Origin: Mytilus californianus
Taxonomy: Eukaryota; Mollusca; Bivalvia; Mytilida; Mytilidae
NCBI RefSeq assembly: GCF_021869535.1
Contig: NW_026262712.1
Coordinates: 114,077,640 to 114,141,639 of the forward strand
Reading direction: 5' to 3'
Length of the DNA: 64,000 bases
The notes under the pieces are model-generated. The model ran no database searches, was not told where the DNA came from, and saw nothing but the letters and a program-made list of their open reading frames with translations. A program made the translations under genes and the position numbers. Positions 12,701 through 27,700 of this stretch are shown here, in pieces (the stretch's first letter is position 1; every line of letters starts with the position of its first letter).

Positions 12701-15700
12701 GGCGAATATGCTTTTACCCTTCACAGAGTTTCTTGATCAATTGTACGATATATTAAATATAGATGGTTGTTATGTACAGGATGTCATAGTGTATTATTTG
12801 AAAATTAACATTCAGTTTATGAATTAAATAAAACAGATAAGAGAGTGAAAGAGTAGATTGTTATCCATCAAAAAGGCTTGTCAACCTTAGCTTTGCCTCA
12901 TTTGACAATGTTTTCTAGGGCTAACAATCTGCTCTATCACCCTCTCAGCTATGTGTTATTTATAGATTGTTTATAGGAAAAAAGAAGGATTAATAATTTG
13001 TATTAATAAAAGATGTTGATTATACAGCAATGAGACAGGAACCAAATTAAACAGAAAACGAAAAAAAATATCTAGAGGTCAACATATGATCCTCAACAAT
13101 AGACAGGGGTTTATATCAAAGGCAAGGATTGGTAAACAGTTGTTCCCTGCAGACAACACAATGAGAAACAGAAAAACAATGATACGACAAACAACACACC
13201 GCCTTTAACACTACACAGAAACCTGAAGATTGAACAACAAGAACCTCAACAGAAAACTGGGTATGAACTTGGATGCTCCATAACAGTCAAGAGAAAATTT
13301 GTTGGATCCATCTTTTTTTTCAAATTCTGGACACCTTGTTTGTCACCTCTCTAAAATCCAAAGCTGGATCCTTATATTTAAACAGTATATTATGTTTGTC
13401 ACCTCTCTAAAATCCAAAGCTGGATCCTTGTATTTAAGCGATATGATATTATGTTTGTCACCTCTCTAAAATCCAAAGCTGGATCCTTGTATTTAAGCGA
13501 TATGATATTACGTTTCTTATCTTTCCAGCAAATTAAAGCAGCAGAGAGATACCTGAAAAGATTAGAGTTTCATCTGTCTAAGGTTGGTATTTAAAACATA
13601 CATGATCATACATGTATTCTAAGGTTGGTATTTTAACCATACATGATCACACATGTATTCTAAGGTTGGTATGTTAACCATACATGATCATACATGTATT
13701 CTAATGTTGGTATTTTAACCATACATGATCATACATGTATTCTAAGGTTGGTATTTTAACCATACATGGTCATACATGCATTCTAAGGTTGGTATTTTAA
13801 CCATACATGATCACACATGTATTCTAAGGTTGGTATGTTAACCATACATGATCATACATGTATTCTAATGTTGGTATTTTAACCATACATGATCATACAT
13901 GTATTCTAAGGTTGGTATTTTAACCATACATGGTCATACATGCATTCTAAGGTTGGTATTTTAACCATACATGATCACACATGTATTCTAAGGTTGGTAT
14001 GTTAACCATACATGATCATACATGTATTCTAATGTTGGTATTTTAACCATACATGATCATACATGTATTCTAAGGTTGGTATTTTAACCATACATGGTCA
14101 TACATGCATTCTAAGGTTGGTATTTTAACCATACATGATCATACATGTATTCTAATGTTGGTATTTTAACCATACATGATCATACATGTATTCTAATGTT
14201 GGTATTTTAACCATACATGATCATACATGTATTCTAAGGTTGGCATTTTTACCATAGGTCTAAGGTTGGAATGGTAACTTTGTGAATTTCAGTGTTGGAT
14301 TTTACATGAACAATTTTATTTTATGGGGCTGAGATGTAACAAAAATGTGTCTTCCTGTCTGGCACATTGACTACTTGTCTCAGTGGGATATTTCATTCAA
14401 GTGAAATTAAAGAATAGACAATATATAAAAAAGTGTTTCAATTTTTTCTTAAGCATTTTAAGATGCTTTGAATTCTTGGGACATCACACATATATTTTGA
14501 ATAGTTAACCATGGTTTACAGCAATGAAACATCGTGAATTTTCTTGTTTTTCATTGTACTTCAATGCTAGGTTCCTTCTGAAGCCTGATGTTGTTTTGGG
14601 TAAATTATGAATATTGCTGTCAGATTGCTTTCTCAGTGCTTTTAACTTGAATCTATTTTAATTTATATTTACTACCAAATCAGATTCTGGATGAATAAAT
14701 AAATGCAGTATTAAAGGACATGATTTACTTCAGAGGAAGAAAAATATCTTTAAGATAAAACAAATCTTAACGCATCTCTCCTTATATGGGCAATTGTTCA
14801 GAAAGGCATTGGTTATATGCTTGTCCTGGATTTTGAAAAGGGGCAGGCCCACCAGCAAGGCAATGTTAGCAGTGAGACTATGCATTAAATATATATGTAG
14901 CAGCATAGTGTATTCTTCCCTAAAATCCACCTCTGTAATAGTCTTTTGAAAAACTTTAAGAATCTGAGACATATTATTTGTAGTAAACAAAGAATTAAAC
15001 ATATATCCAAGGGTTGATGGTATTTCTCATGACTCAAGTTGCTTAGTCATAATATTGTGCAAATGTATTGCAGAAATTTTTATATAAACCCTTCAAACAA
15101 AATTATGATAAAAATGTCAAAAATGCTACATTTTGTAGGAAAATTCATAGCTGATGTCTAAAAATAGATAGCTGACATTGAGTAATATTTTAGATTATGT
15201 TATTTTATTCAAACTGCCTATTATGTAATATGTTTCCATTGATTTCTGACTAAACGTTAGATAACAGATATTTGTTCTGCATCAGACTAGATAGTATATA
15301 GGCATGAGAAGTAATTGTATTACATGGAACTGTAATAACATCAAAAACTTAGTTCACAAATCAATACACAATACAGATATCATATAACTGTCTAATTTGA
15401 TAGCATACAAATAGATCCTAATGTTCGTTCAGCTAAACGGATAATTTTATAGAAGTAAAGATGCTGAAATTCATTTTGAAGGTCTTTGGTAGCATGCTTG
15501 GTTAGGGAAAGGGAGGTTGTAGATCCAATCCTAGGCTAGATCAAATCCCAATCTTTAAAACTGGTATCCACCACTCCATTGCTACGCATGTGATAATCTA
15601 CATAAAAAAACATGATATGTTCCCAGAGGCCTCTTTTGGAGCTACATATGGGGTAAATGCAAAATGCATAGACTTTTTACATTTCCCAATCCAAATGTTG

Positions 15701-18700
15701 CCTATTTTTCCCCCCTCCCCCATCCTCTTTTTATCAAAATCCTGGATACGCATCCGATTCAATTACAGTGCAAACAAGTATACCATTTAGGTTACTGAAA
15801 AATTAAAGATTATATTTCAAAAACATAGAAATATATATTTGAATTATTGAATTAGTTATTCTTTTCTTTACATTTTCTTTTAGTGTAAATATTAAAATGC
15901 AGGAACTATATCTGTTACGACATGTTCTCACTTAGGGTTCACAATGTCCTGACAACACTTACTGTTGTATGACAAAAGAGAAAACACAGACTGAGGTTAT
16001 TTCACATTGATAATTATTTGACGGCATTTCATTGAAACCAATTTAATAAGAAGTTTTATTCTCTTTTCACAATACTGTTACTTTATCAGATGAAATGAGT
16101 CAGCAAACATATCTTGTGAAATCAATAAGAAATAAAAAAACATTTATATGAAGAATTGTAATTAGTCATATGAGGATTCACAGCAACCAAGTATTGATTT
16201 AGGAAATAAAATACTAATGTAACTGGAAATAAAACAGTGTCATGCTATGGACATCAGTTAACAGACCAAAAAGTGAACCATGAAAGGGCAGGCGGCTCTG
16301 ACTAATACCTGTGTTGTTTTCTGGTAGTCATTGAACTATGAAAGGGCAGGCAGCTCTGACTTAGACCTGGGTTGTTTTTGGTAGTCATTGAACTATGAAA
16401 AGGCAGGCGGCTCTAACTAACACCTGGGTTGTTTTCTAGTAGTCATTGAACCGTGAAAGGTCAGGCAGCTCTGGCTCACACCTGGGTTGTTTTCTAGTAG
16501 TCATTGAACCATGAAAGGGCAGGCGGCTCTCACTCACACCTGGGATGTTTTCTAGTAGTCATTGAACTAAGAAAGGGCAGGCAGTTCTGACTAACACCTG
16601 GGTTGTTTTCTGGTAGTCATTGAACCATGAAAGGTCTATCGGCTCTAACTTACACCTGGGTTGTTTTCTTGTAGTCATTGAACCAACATTTGGGTAGTGA
16701 CTCTGAATGACAGCTGTGTTGTTTTCTGATAGTCATCAAACCATAAGTGGGTGATAGGGCTCTGTCTGATATCTGGGTTGTTTTCTGATAGTCATTGAGA
16801 ATTGTGAAATTGGATATCATCCCACATCTCCTTGATTTTATACGCCCGTTTACCGGATGTATTATGGTATACTGTTGTCCATCTGGTTGTACGTCCATCT
16901 GTCCGTCCATCCGTCATCAACATGTCGGACAATAACTCAAAAACGCTTTAACCAATTTGTGTGTCACTTCCATATCAGTATCAGGTTAAAGTGTTTGGCT
17001 TTAAGTAGGCTACAATGAAGTTGTTGTCACATCAACTTGAAAGTTTGTACACTTGTTGGTGTGAACTATTTAGATTATATGCCAAGTTAAGGTTTTGACC
17101 CTGATTTTACAGTACACTGAACATTGAAATATGATGGTGCAAAAGGGTCATCATGTCCTATTGAGACATATTCTTGTTATCAGATCTCTTTGGAAACCAT
17201 TCTTAATTATGAACTGGTGGCTATTTGGAAAATGTACCTATATTCTATTTGTTGACCAATCCATATATGAACCAGCCTTTATAAGGAAACTTACTTCTTT
17301 ATTATTTTTATGACCAATCCAAATGAACCACTGCCTTTTTGTTAACTTAACCTTGTAATTTAACCATTGAAATGAACCAGTCCCTTTTTGGAAACTTGAC
17401 CTTGTAATTCCTTTTGATAGTTTACTATATAACTAAATCAAAGAAATAGATATAACTTAACACTTAATATGAATTATTAAACGATTATTATTTTTTTTCA
17501 GATTGAAGAGTTACATGATTGTTATATGGTACAGCAACAACTGAGAGAAGGTAAAAAAACACTCATTAAAGTAACACAGAGATGGTAAAAAACACTCATT
17601 AAATTAACACAGAGATGGTAAAATACACTTATTAAACTAAAATAACACTTGTTTTGATCGACCGAAGTGCTGTTCTAGATTTACCATCATCAGGGATGCT
17701 CAAACCCAAAAACTTGAAAGGCAAAGATGTATAAATATGTTATATTGGGAGCTATGAGACAAAAAAAGAGCTTAATTACGCAAATTAAAATATGAAATTG
17801 TGTTCTGTCAGTACCTTTACTCTTTAAGTCATGTTGACCAGCATATACATGTATAAATAAATTACAAAAGCACAACATTTTGATAACTAAGACATGGTCC
17901 AACAAGTAGAGGAAGTATGATTTATTTATTTTATTTTTTTAGGTACCAGAAATTTACAGAAGGCTTATACCACATCACCAACCAGTCAAAAAGACACACT
18001 GAGTAATGTTAAATATGGCATGTTAGAATGTATACAGGTTTGTACAGACACTTACATACATTGTTTCACATATATTTCAAGTGTTGCTTAAATAACAAAA
18101 ATTATTTAATATTGACCTTTTTTTCCAAATTTATTGGATAATTAGCAATGTTTTCTTGTATAAAATATTTCTTCTTAGTTGCCTTAAATTCTTTTCTTTC
18201 CGATAAAATTATGGCAATCATATCAAGAAAATCAAACTAAGGAATATTATAATCATGCTTCAATACAGGGTTATTATTTCCTTTCTAAATAACAAACTCA
18301 GAAATTAACATTGAAATATTTAGTTAATATTTCACTGAAATTTATTGTAGACAATGTGTGCAATAGAAGCTCAGTTAGAGGCTATGATGGGAACGTTCCA
18401 TTGTAGAATTAAAGGTAAATATGAAAATTTAAAAGTTCTGAGATCAACTCAAACTTTCCATAGGGAAAAAATCCCTGAAGTTTCAACTAAAGACTTTGCA
18501 CTGTATTATGATCTTAAATGAAGCTAGTGTTAAACAAAACTCAATTTTAGACAGCTTACATAAAGTTTGGTTCCAAAGATCACAATAGATATTTTTATGC
18601 CCCCACCCTATGCCCCTTTATAAATTGTAATTTTTTTTCGTTTCTGCTCTCTAAAGTTTGCCTCACCCAAATTTTATGAAACAAATACACAATGCTTAAA

Positions 18701-21700
18701 ACAACATAATGCAGACAGAGTTCGAACTTGGGCAGTGAGTCATTTACCGTTCTAGAGTGTAGTTATGCCCCTTTTTAACTTGGAATATTGCAAAGCTTGA
18801 GCTGGGACATTCATGCTCAGACACATTCTTCTTTTATTCTTATTTTTATTCTCCATGTATAGTAAACTCTGTACAGGGTGTTTCCTGAATTAATTCTTAA
18901 CTTAGAGATAACAAGATGCGTTTGTTTTTGGGCTTATTTAATATTTATCTGGGGTTTTCACAGGTATGGCAGGCTTTGCAAGATTATGTCCAGGAGATGT
19001 ATTTGATATTACTCTGCGACATGGGTCACAGAAGTGGCGTTCACGTGGCAGAGTGGAAAAAACAGGGAACCAGAGATGGGAGAACCCAGAGAATACATTT
19101 AAAGCTGTCATTGGTGATGGGCTTCATATAAAGGTAAATAGACAAGTTAATGGGAAGGGAACCAGAGATGGGAGAACCCAGAGTATACATTTAAAACTGT
19201 CATTGGTGATGGGCATGAGATTATTTAGTAGTTCAAGTATGAATAAAAAGTGATGGGGATATACAGCAATGCGACCACAACCCTGCATCACAAAATAACA
19301 AAAAAATCAAAAGGTCAACATAAGGTCTTTGATATTATACAGGTGTCCATACAAATGTCAATGAGACCACAACCTAACATAAAAATAATGCAGAAGACAT
19401 CTAAAGGTCAACATCATAAGACTTCATCATAAAGACAGACGTCCATACAAATGTGTCAAGCTCTAACTAGTATTAAAGTCATTACATATAGTATAGTATT
19501 TACTGTATGATTGTCACTAAAGAGAGTTTAAGACAGAACACATACTGTGGATTCATTATTATTCGTTGGATACCAATTTTCGTGGTTTTCGTGGGTACAG
19601 ATGAACCACGAAATTAAATGTTCAACGAATGACAAATTTCCTATAGATCTGTATGCAGACTTTGGCAAAACCACGAAATTAAATATCCACGAACATGTGA
19701 GTTTTCCTTAATCCACGAAAATTGGTACCCACGAAAATAAATGAATCCACAGTATTGTGTGTCTCATATTGAGTACAGGAAGAAAGTTTTTGATCCCCAT
19801 TGAAGTCTTACCAAGTGACTTAAAAATGGATATTTGATGCTTCCCTACAATATTGTTCCATTTAAGGATAAGAGGACTAACTGGTCCAAACAGAATAAAA
19901 AATTTGGCTGACAGGTTAAGTCTAGCTGAGTTCAATTCATATAACATCTTCATCATGTCTATCGGTATATCTATTGTCTCCTGTAAACCTGTTTATTGCT
20001 GTATAACAGGTAAACTCTGATGGACAGTACAATCAGTATTTATATTAGTAATTTAGTAAAATACAGGATATAAGAATCAAACATTATGGACAGTTTTAAT
20101 ACAGAAAAATCTGACTATTAACAGTTGATGGATTGTTCCCCTTTTTCAACATCATTACACAAGGATTGTGTATCTGTATGCTTAATTTTTTAGTATTTAT
20201 GAAATGAGATGGTGGGTAAACATCAGTGGGACAGCAATACAGCAAAATATATTAAAATATATTACAAGTCATGACAGGGTTTTACATTTTTAGTTTTGTA
20301 TACTTTATATTGAAAATAAATTCAAGCTGAGTTTCTACAAAAAGTAAAATTTAGTAAATTCTGGCGAAAAACAAATAGTCTACTAGTGTAGAGAATATAA
20401 ATTCTTGATGCTTAAAAACAAAATTCTAAAAAATCCAAGTTCAAGATCACTTGCAAAATCTAGTCATCACTTTCAAGGAAACAAGGGAGATAAGTTCCTG
20501 TTTTTACACTGTGGATTCATTATTATTCAGGAAATACCAATTTTCTTTGAACTTGAAAATATAACATAAAACAGGCATAATTTATTGTTGAATAAACATA
20601 CTCCAGAGCCTCTGTTTTTAATACTTTGTGACTTTTTTCAGGGAGTAGAAGTAAGAAGCTTCAAGTCTGTGATATTAGGACAAAAAACATGTGAGACGAA
20701 AGATTTGTTCTCCTGTAATCCACAGTTAATGACAGTCAGCATCAATACCAATGGTTCTCTTAAACTTAGTGTAATAATCACATGGAAGTAAGTAAAGAGG
20801 TCAGAGGTCAAAACAGCATCAATATTAACAGTTCTCTTAAACTTAGTGTAATAATCACATGGAAGTAAGTATAGAGGTCAGAGGTCAAAAACAGTATCAA
20901 AACAAATATTTCTCTTAAACTTAGTGCAATAATCACATGGCAGTAAGTAAAGAGGTCAGAGGTAAAAAACAGCATCAATAGCAACGGTTCTCTGAAACTT
21001 AGTGTAATTATTAAATGGAAGTAAGTATAGAAGTCAGAGGTAAAAAAACAGTTAAAACCAATGGTTCTATTAAACTTAGTTTAATTATTGAATGTTATTA
21101 TATATAAAGGTCAGAGGTCAAAACAGCATCTATACCAACAGTTTTTGTCTCGCCTTAACAGTCAAAAAGTAAGAAATAGGTATGCTGTTTCCGGCATTGG
21201 CGTCAACAATGTATTAGTTTGTGATTAGGTCTAGTTTATGGTGCAACACTAGTGGTATGTCAATGATATTTGGTATGCAGTTGTATTATCATTGGCACAT
21301 CTCATGTCCATCGAGATTATTTGGCCCTACCCCCTCAGTCATGGTCTATTGACTTTGAAACTTTTGCTTAGTTTACATGTATTAGTTTGTGATTAGGTCA
21401 GTTTATGGGGACCTTATAGTGGTAGGTCAATGATATGGGGTATGCAGTCGTATAAGCATTGGCACATCTCATTTCCATGGAGAATATTTGGTCCTTACCC
21501 CTCAGTCATGGTCTATTGACTTTGAAACTTTTGCGTAGTTTACATGTATTAGTTTGTTATTAGATCAGTTAAAGATGAACCACTAATTATAAGTCAATGA
21601 TATTTGGTAAGCGAATGTATTGGCATTTGCAAGTCTCATTTCCATGGAGATTTTATAGCCCCACCTCCTTATGATGGTTCTTTGACTTCAAAACTTTTAC

Positions 21701-24700
21701 ATAGTTATCAAGTTAATGTTTGTGTTTAGGTTTGTTTAAAGGGAACGACTTATGATAAGTCAATGGTATTTGATATGCAGTTGTATTAGCATTGGCACAT
21801 CTCATTTCCATGGAGATCGTTTAGCCATGCACCTTCAGTCATGGTTCATTGACTGAATATTTGCAAAAATTGCATGTTAAAGTATTGCTATTTTAATTTC
21901 AACATATGCATTATCAAAATAACAAAAAGGTGAGACATATCTCTGTGTTAACAGTTTATCTTAAACTAAGCGTAATTACTACATAGAAATAAGTAGAGGT
22001 CAGAGGTCAAAACAGCATCAATAACAACAGTTCTGTTAAACTTAGTGTCATTATAACATGGAAGTAAGTGTAGAGGTCAGAGGCCAAAAACAGTATAATA
22101 ACCAATGGTTATTTCAGTTTAGTTTCAAATTAACTGAATAATTACATATCCATCAACTGACAAGGATATAAACAGGTCATGGTACAGCCTTCAACAGTCA
22201 GCTAAATCCTACTGTAAAATAATCTTTAAAATGCCCCTGGATAATAAAATGTTAAACATTTCAAAAGGTAAAATTAAACAGTCTGATTAAAGCTCATAAC
22301 ATAAAAAGAAAAACAAAACTATTGACAATCACTGGACTATAGTTGCCTGCCTGTGGTCAAGCACATACAGAAAATGGTTTACTCAGGAAAGATATAAATC
22401 CAACTTTATATTTTTTTATTGAGCCAAATTTGAATAAGTCATAAAACAAAATTATAAAGTTTAGAAATAGAAAATATTTTCCTTACTAACCTTATTGGTA
22501 AATTGCCAATAACTAAACAATATGCGAATTAGAAAAGTTTGACATTGCTAACAACATTAACAGACAAAATAGCTGAAAATGAGTACCATGCCTGTTTCCA
22601 AATACCAAGGGGAAAAAGACATCCATTTTATGTGTAACTAATCTGTAATTTTATTGTATTTCAGTCCTTTAGAAGGTGTGGAGGAGTCTATGTCATATTT
22701 CGATGTTCCAAGCAGACCACAGACTACTCCACGGAAGAGACCTGTATCTGTGTTGGCTCTAAATGGAGAACTGGTAGGACATTATACATATCCAAATTTA
22801 ATTTTGATTGGATAGCACATTCCTATCTTGTCCAATCCCCTTTCAGTATATATGCTAAAAAGATTAATATTAAAATGAAAGAACTTCAGATGGCCAAGTG
22901 GTCTAAGTTATTCATCTACTGTATTACTAGCCTGTCAACACTGAGGTTGTGAGGTGGAAACCTGCACACGACAATTACGTTCAAATCCAATCTAAATTTA
23001 CTAGGATTGCTAGTTTTCTTGTCAAATGTCCATGGTTCTCACCAGACAGTCTCTAGCTTTCTAAACCAATACAAACGTGCCGCCATGATATATCCAATGG
23101 TCCTGAAAGTGGCGTAAATAAAGGCAACAGTAGTATATCGCTGTTCGAAATTCATAAATCGATTGAGAAAAACAAACCTGGGTTACAAACTAAAACTGAG
23201 GGAAACACATCAAATATAAGAGGAGAACTACGACACAACAGAAACACAACATTAAAATGTAACACACACAGAAACTATAATATAACAATGGCCATTTTCC
23301 TGACTTGGTAGTAAACACCAATAATTAATTGATCAATATTACAGCAGTATTTACAGAAATAAATACAGGCTACAAATGAAAATTTCTTAAATGTAGTTTA
23401 TATTAATCTTAATAAAAACAAAAAAGATAAATTAATAGTTCATATTGATCAGTAGTTAGTAGACTTTGAGATTACATTCATTGCGGTCTAGAACCAACTC
23501 TTGTGGCTTTATTTGGTTAGATACACTTTATAACAAAAGACTGATTTTTTTTTACAAAGTTCAATGATAAAACAAACTGTATTTTAAGGAATGATAGATT
23601 TAATTGAGTATCACACATATTGTCATGTTAGCTACAAACTTCAAACTTTAATTATCATTATCTAAGATCAAATGTTATTATTCCTAAGGTCCAGTATTGA
23701 CCTTTTGTTAACCTAATCTCTTTTTAAATCCCACATATTTTATGCTCTTCATATTACTGACTAAAAGGTGATGTGAGGTATTCGTCAATGAGACAGTAAC
23801 CTATAAACAAATAACAAAAAAAACATCGAGTGCAAAATAGTCTTCAACAATCATCTTAAGTCCATAAAAGTTGTAAAAAAATCTAACAGAAACCATCAAA
23901 AATCTGCCATTAAAACAGAATTGTTATAATTATGATTAACATTCAGATATAACTACTACAACTACAATTTTTTTACAGAGTGGAAGTTACTCAAGTTTAT
24001 CATCAGACGACAGCAGAAGACATTCAACACCACCAAATCTAACCACAACCAAAGACGATAACTTTATTTTACGTACGAGTGGTAATCATAGTAGTTTCTC
24101 ATCACCGTATCGTACAGTTCATTCTGACAATTCTTTTAACCTACAAAGAGACTCAGGATTTTCTAGTGTTATACATGTACCCAGTGCTAATTCACCGTTA
24201 GGAATGAAACGCCATGCGCCACCAGTACCTGTGATGGAAACTCCAGAGATTACTTCAAATAACAATATTGACATTGTGAAACCAATGGCAGCGCCCTCTA
24301 TATCACCCTTAGTGACATCCTCGCCAGCATCAACGTTACTCTCATCGTGGTATTCACATTTACATTTCCCCGTGGCATTAGGTCACACTGTGACATTGTC
24401 AAAAGACGAGCCAACAAATGTAGAGGATGCTTTACACAGTCTGATGACTACGTTAGAGGATTATCATGGACAGTATCGGGAGTTAGAAAAACTGGAAGAT
24501 GTTGTTGTCATGTTAGAACAAATATTACGAGTGAGGACTTTATCATATATTAAAAAATAGTATCAAAGAAAATTTTATCTCACATAAGTAAACTATAAAG
24601 AAAAAATGAAGTATTATTTTTCTTATTTGAATTATATTTTGAGTGAAAAATTCATAAACTTGTTGTTTTCTGTGGGATAGTATTTTTACTTTCATATTAT

Positions 24701-27700
24701 AGTATTGATGCGTCTTAAGGAATATAATTATTCTGAACTGATTGTGATAAGTAAGTGTAGACATTGTGATGTACATAGGAAACAAGTATTCCTTATAAAA
24801 ATAAATGTTACTAGCATTTCAAAATAAGAATGTGTGGAATGATTGCCAACGAGACAATCAACCAGAGCCCAATGTTTCCATTGAGTCATTTATTGTTGAA
24901 AATATAAATAAAATAGTTTATGCATTGTTTTATTAATTCCTGTCAAGAATGTCTCAAATAATCATAAAATGATCTTTGGGCTGTTCCAGAATTTATTAGG
25001 TTGGGGAATAGGAGGCATTCAAATTAATTAGGTTGAGGGATAGGAGGCATTCAAATTAATTAGGTTGGGGATAGGAGGCATTCAAATTAATTAGGTTGGG
25101 GGATAGGAGGCATTCAAATTAATTAGGTTGGGGGATAGGAGGCATTCAAATTAATTAGGCTGGGGGATAGGAGGCATTCAAATTAATTAGGTTGGGGGAT
25201 AGGAGGCATTCAAATTAATTAGGTTGGGGGATAGGAGGCATTCAAATTAATTAGGCTGGGGGATAGGAGGCATTCAAATTTATTAGGTTGGGGGATAGGA
25301 GGCATTCAAATTAATTAGGTTGGGGGATAGGAGGCATTCAAATTTATTAGGCTGGGGGATAGGAGGCATTCAAATTTATTAGGCTGGGGGATAGGAGGCA
25401 TTCAAATTTATTAGGCTGGGGGATAGGAGGCATTCAAATTAATTAGGTTGGGGGATAGGAGGCATTCAAATTAATTAGGTATGGGGGATAGGAGGCATTC
25501 AAATTAATTAGGTTGGGGTAAAGGAGGCATTCAAATTAATTAGGTATGGGTGGTTGCATTTTCCTTAGAATTTTGTAAAAAATTTAAGCAAAGTGAAAAT
25601 TTTAATTTATGGGTTTTTAAAAAAGTGTCTTCCATGCTCCCCATGCATTTAATTCTGGAACATCCATTAAATCAGACCATGATTTTACAAATGTAATGAA
25701 AATATTAATTTTTTCTCTGATAAGTCAATGCCAGCAATATTCTTTGGACAAATCATTTATTCTAATTTGGTAAGGAAAAAGATTTAGAGTTAAAACAAAT
25801 TATTTCAGTTAGAAATTCACAATTTTTTAATTAATTTCATTTACTGTTTTTCTGTCAATTGATAAACATTATACACATTAGGGAATATGACAGATGACTT
25901 ATTTAGAAATAGACATAAAACTGTTTCCTGGTAGCAGTTGACTACCAGAAGAAGGAAGGTTCTAGAGATTTGTAAAAAATGAATTGATGGTTGTTCTTAA
26001 TAACATGTCATTTCTGAGGGTTTTTTTTTTAATTCAAAGGAACAGTTACACACAAAGTGGTAATTTACATTTTCAGAAACATTCACGATGCAGTTCAAGA
26101 TCATCCAGTATAAGTATTTCTATTGAAAGCGCTTTGGGTGCGTTTGATTTTCTGAATACAGAAGAAGAGAATGGTGATCCAGAAAATCATCAGTAAGTTT
26201 TTAGACTATTAAAAATATTCCATATATAAAAACCTTTTTACTCATACAATTGTCTGGTTTTTCTTTTAAAATTAAGCATTATATACAAGATATAATGGGA
26301 ATATAAAATCTTTTTATCACTATACTTTGAAGATATATGTTAGTAAGAACACAACCCAACAACAGCTAAAAACAACATCAAAAGACATCTAGGGTTCAAT
26401 ATATGGTCTTCACAATAAAAAAGTACCTTAACAATATGTCAAGCTCTGCATCTCCAATAGTTCTAGAAAAGTTTTGAATAATTTTAATGCAGACTTAGAA
26501 AAAATTGGATATATTTTATGATGTTAAACTATATTAAATAAATAATACATAGTTGAGAGGATAATAGGGCAGATTGTTAGCCCGGGAAAACATTGTCAAC
26601 CGAGGCCAAAGCCTCTGTTTTTGGCCTCGGTTGACAATGCTTTTTTGAGGGGTAACAACATGCTCTATCACCCTTGCAACTATGTGTTATTTAATTTATC
26701 AACCAATCAAAATCTGGCATTGTAATGTGAAGTATAATAAATATTTGTTTTATTAATGTTCTATATTACAGTGATGCTTCTGTATTTGACCATGTCATGT
26801 CTAGTCCAGATTCAACTGCCAAAACTGCTGACTCAGGGATTGAGTCATTAGCAAAGCGCCTAAGTGAAGACACACAACTTGGATCCAGTTTAGGTTCCAG
26901 TCCTTTGCCACCAACTACAGAGAATGACCAAGTGGATCATGCCTTAGTGTATCATTTAGTTTATTGTGAGAGATTACTTGAGGTAAGTAGAGGTTACAAT
27001 TGTTTACTCAGAATTTCAAAATTTACCTGGCTTACACATGATTAAATCAGATTACATTTGAGGAGATTTAGATAATCTTGTATGCTGATCTTTCATCATG
27101 TATTTAAAGTTTTTTTTTTTAATCCCAGGAATATTTGTATATAATACTATGTTAGCCTATTAGACACATGCAGCTCTATGTAGAAATTAAACCAAATATA
27201 CATACATAATGTATATAGATAAATGTATATACTTTGTCTCAAATTTATCACAACAAAGTTTAGATCTGCATAACCCAAATTTTTGTTCTTCCCACAGATA
27301 TATATATATTATTCATCAATGAAATTTCATCTTATTGAGCCTGAGAATACTGCAGTCACATCAAACCAATTATTAATTTACAATGGAACTAATGAGTGAT
27401 TTTTATTTGCAGAGCCTTGGTGTATATGGTCCATTAAAATGTAGGGAAATCTATGCATTAGATAGACTTCAAAATCAGGCTGATATAATAGATAGTTTGA
27501 TAAAGATCTCAGAGAATGGCTCCGATATTGACTTATTGTCTGGTAAGATCTCAGAGAATGGCTTCGAAATAGTTATATTGTTATGTAAGATTCAGAGAAA
27601 GGAAGATAATTTTGATTGCTTTGGTCTTATTCAGAGTAAGGAAGATAATTAATTATTGTCCAGTAAGATTCAGAAAATAATTCATGTTTTGTTTTCCAGA

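Noticed and set aside
22885..22960. tRNA-Leu/Ser gene
   Set aside because: Only the A box is well kept; B box and acceptor stem are not, and the sequence continues into a SINE body found elsewhere in the window.
24971..25552. CRISPR-like array
   Set aside because: The ~30-bp units are contiguous, without distinct spacers, and the genome is eukaryotic; it is a minisatellite.
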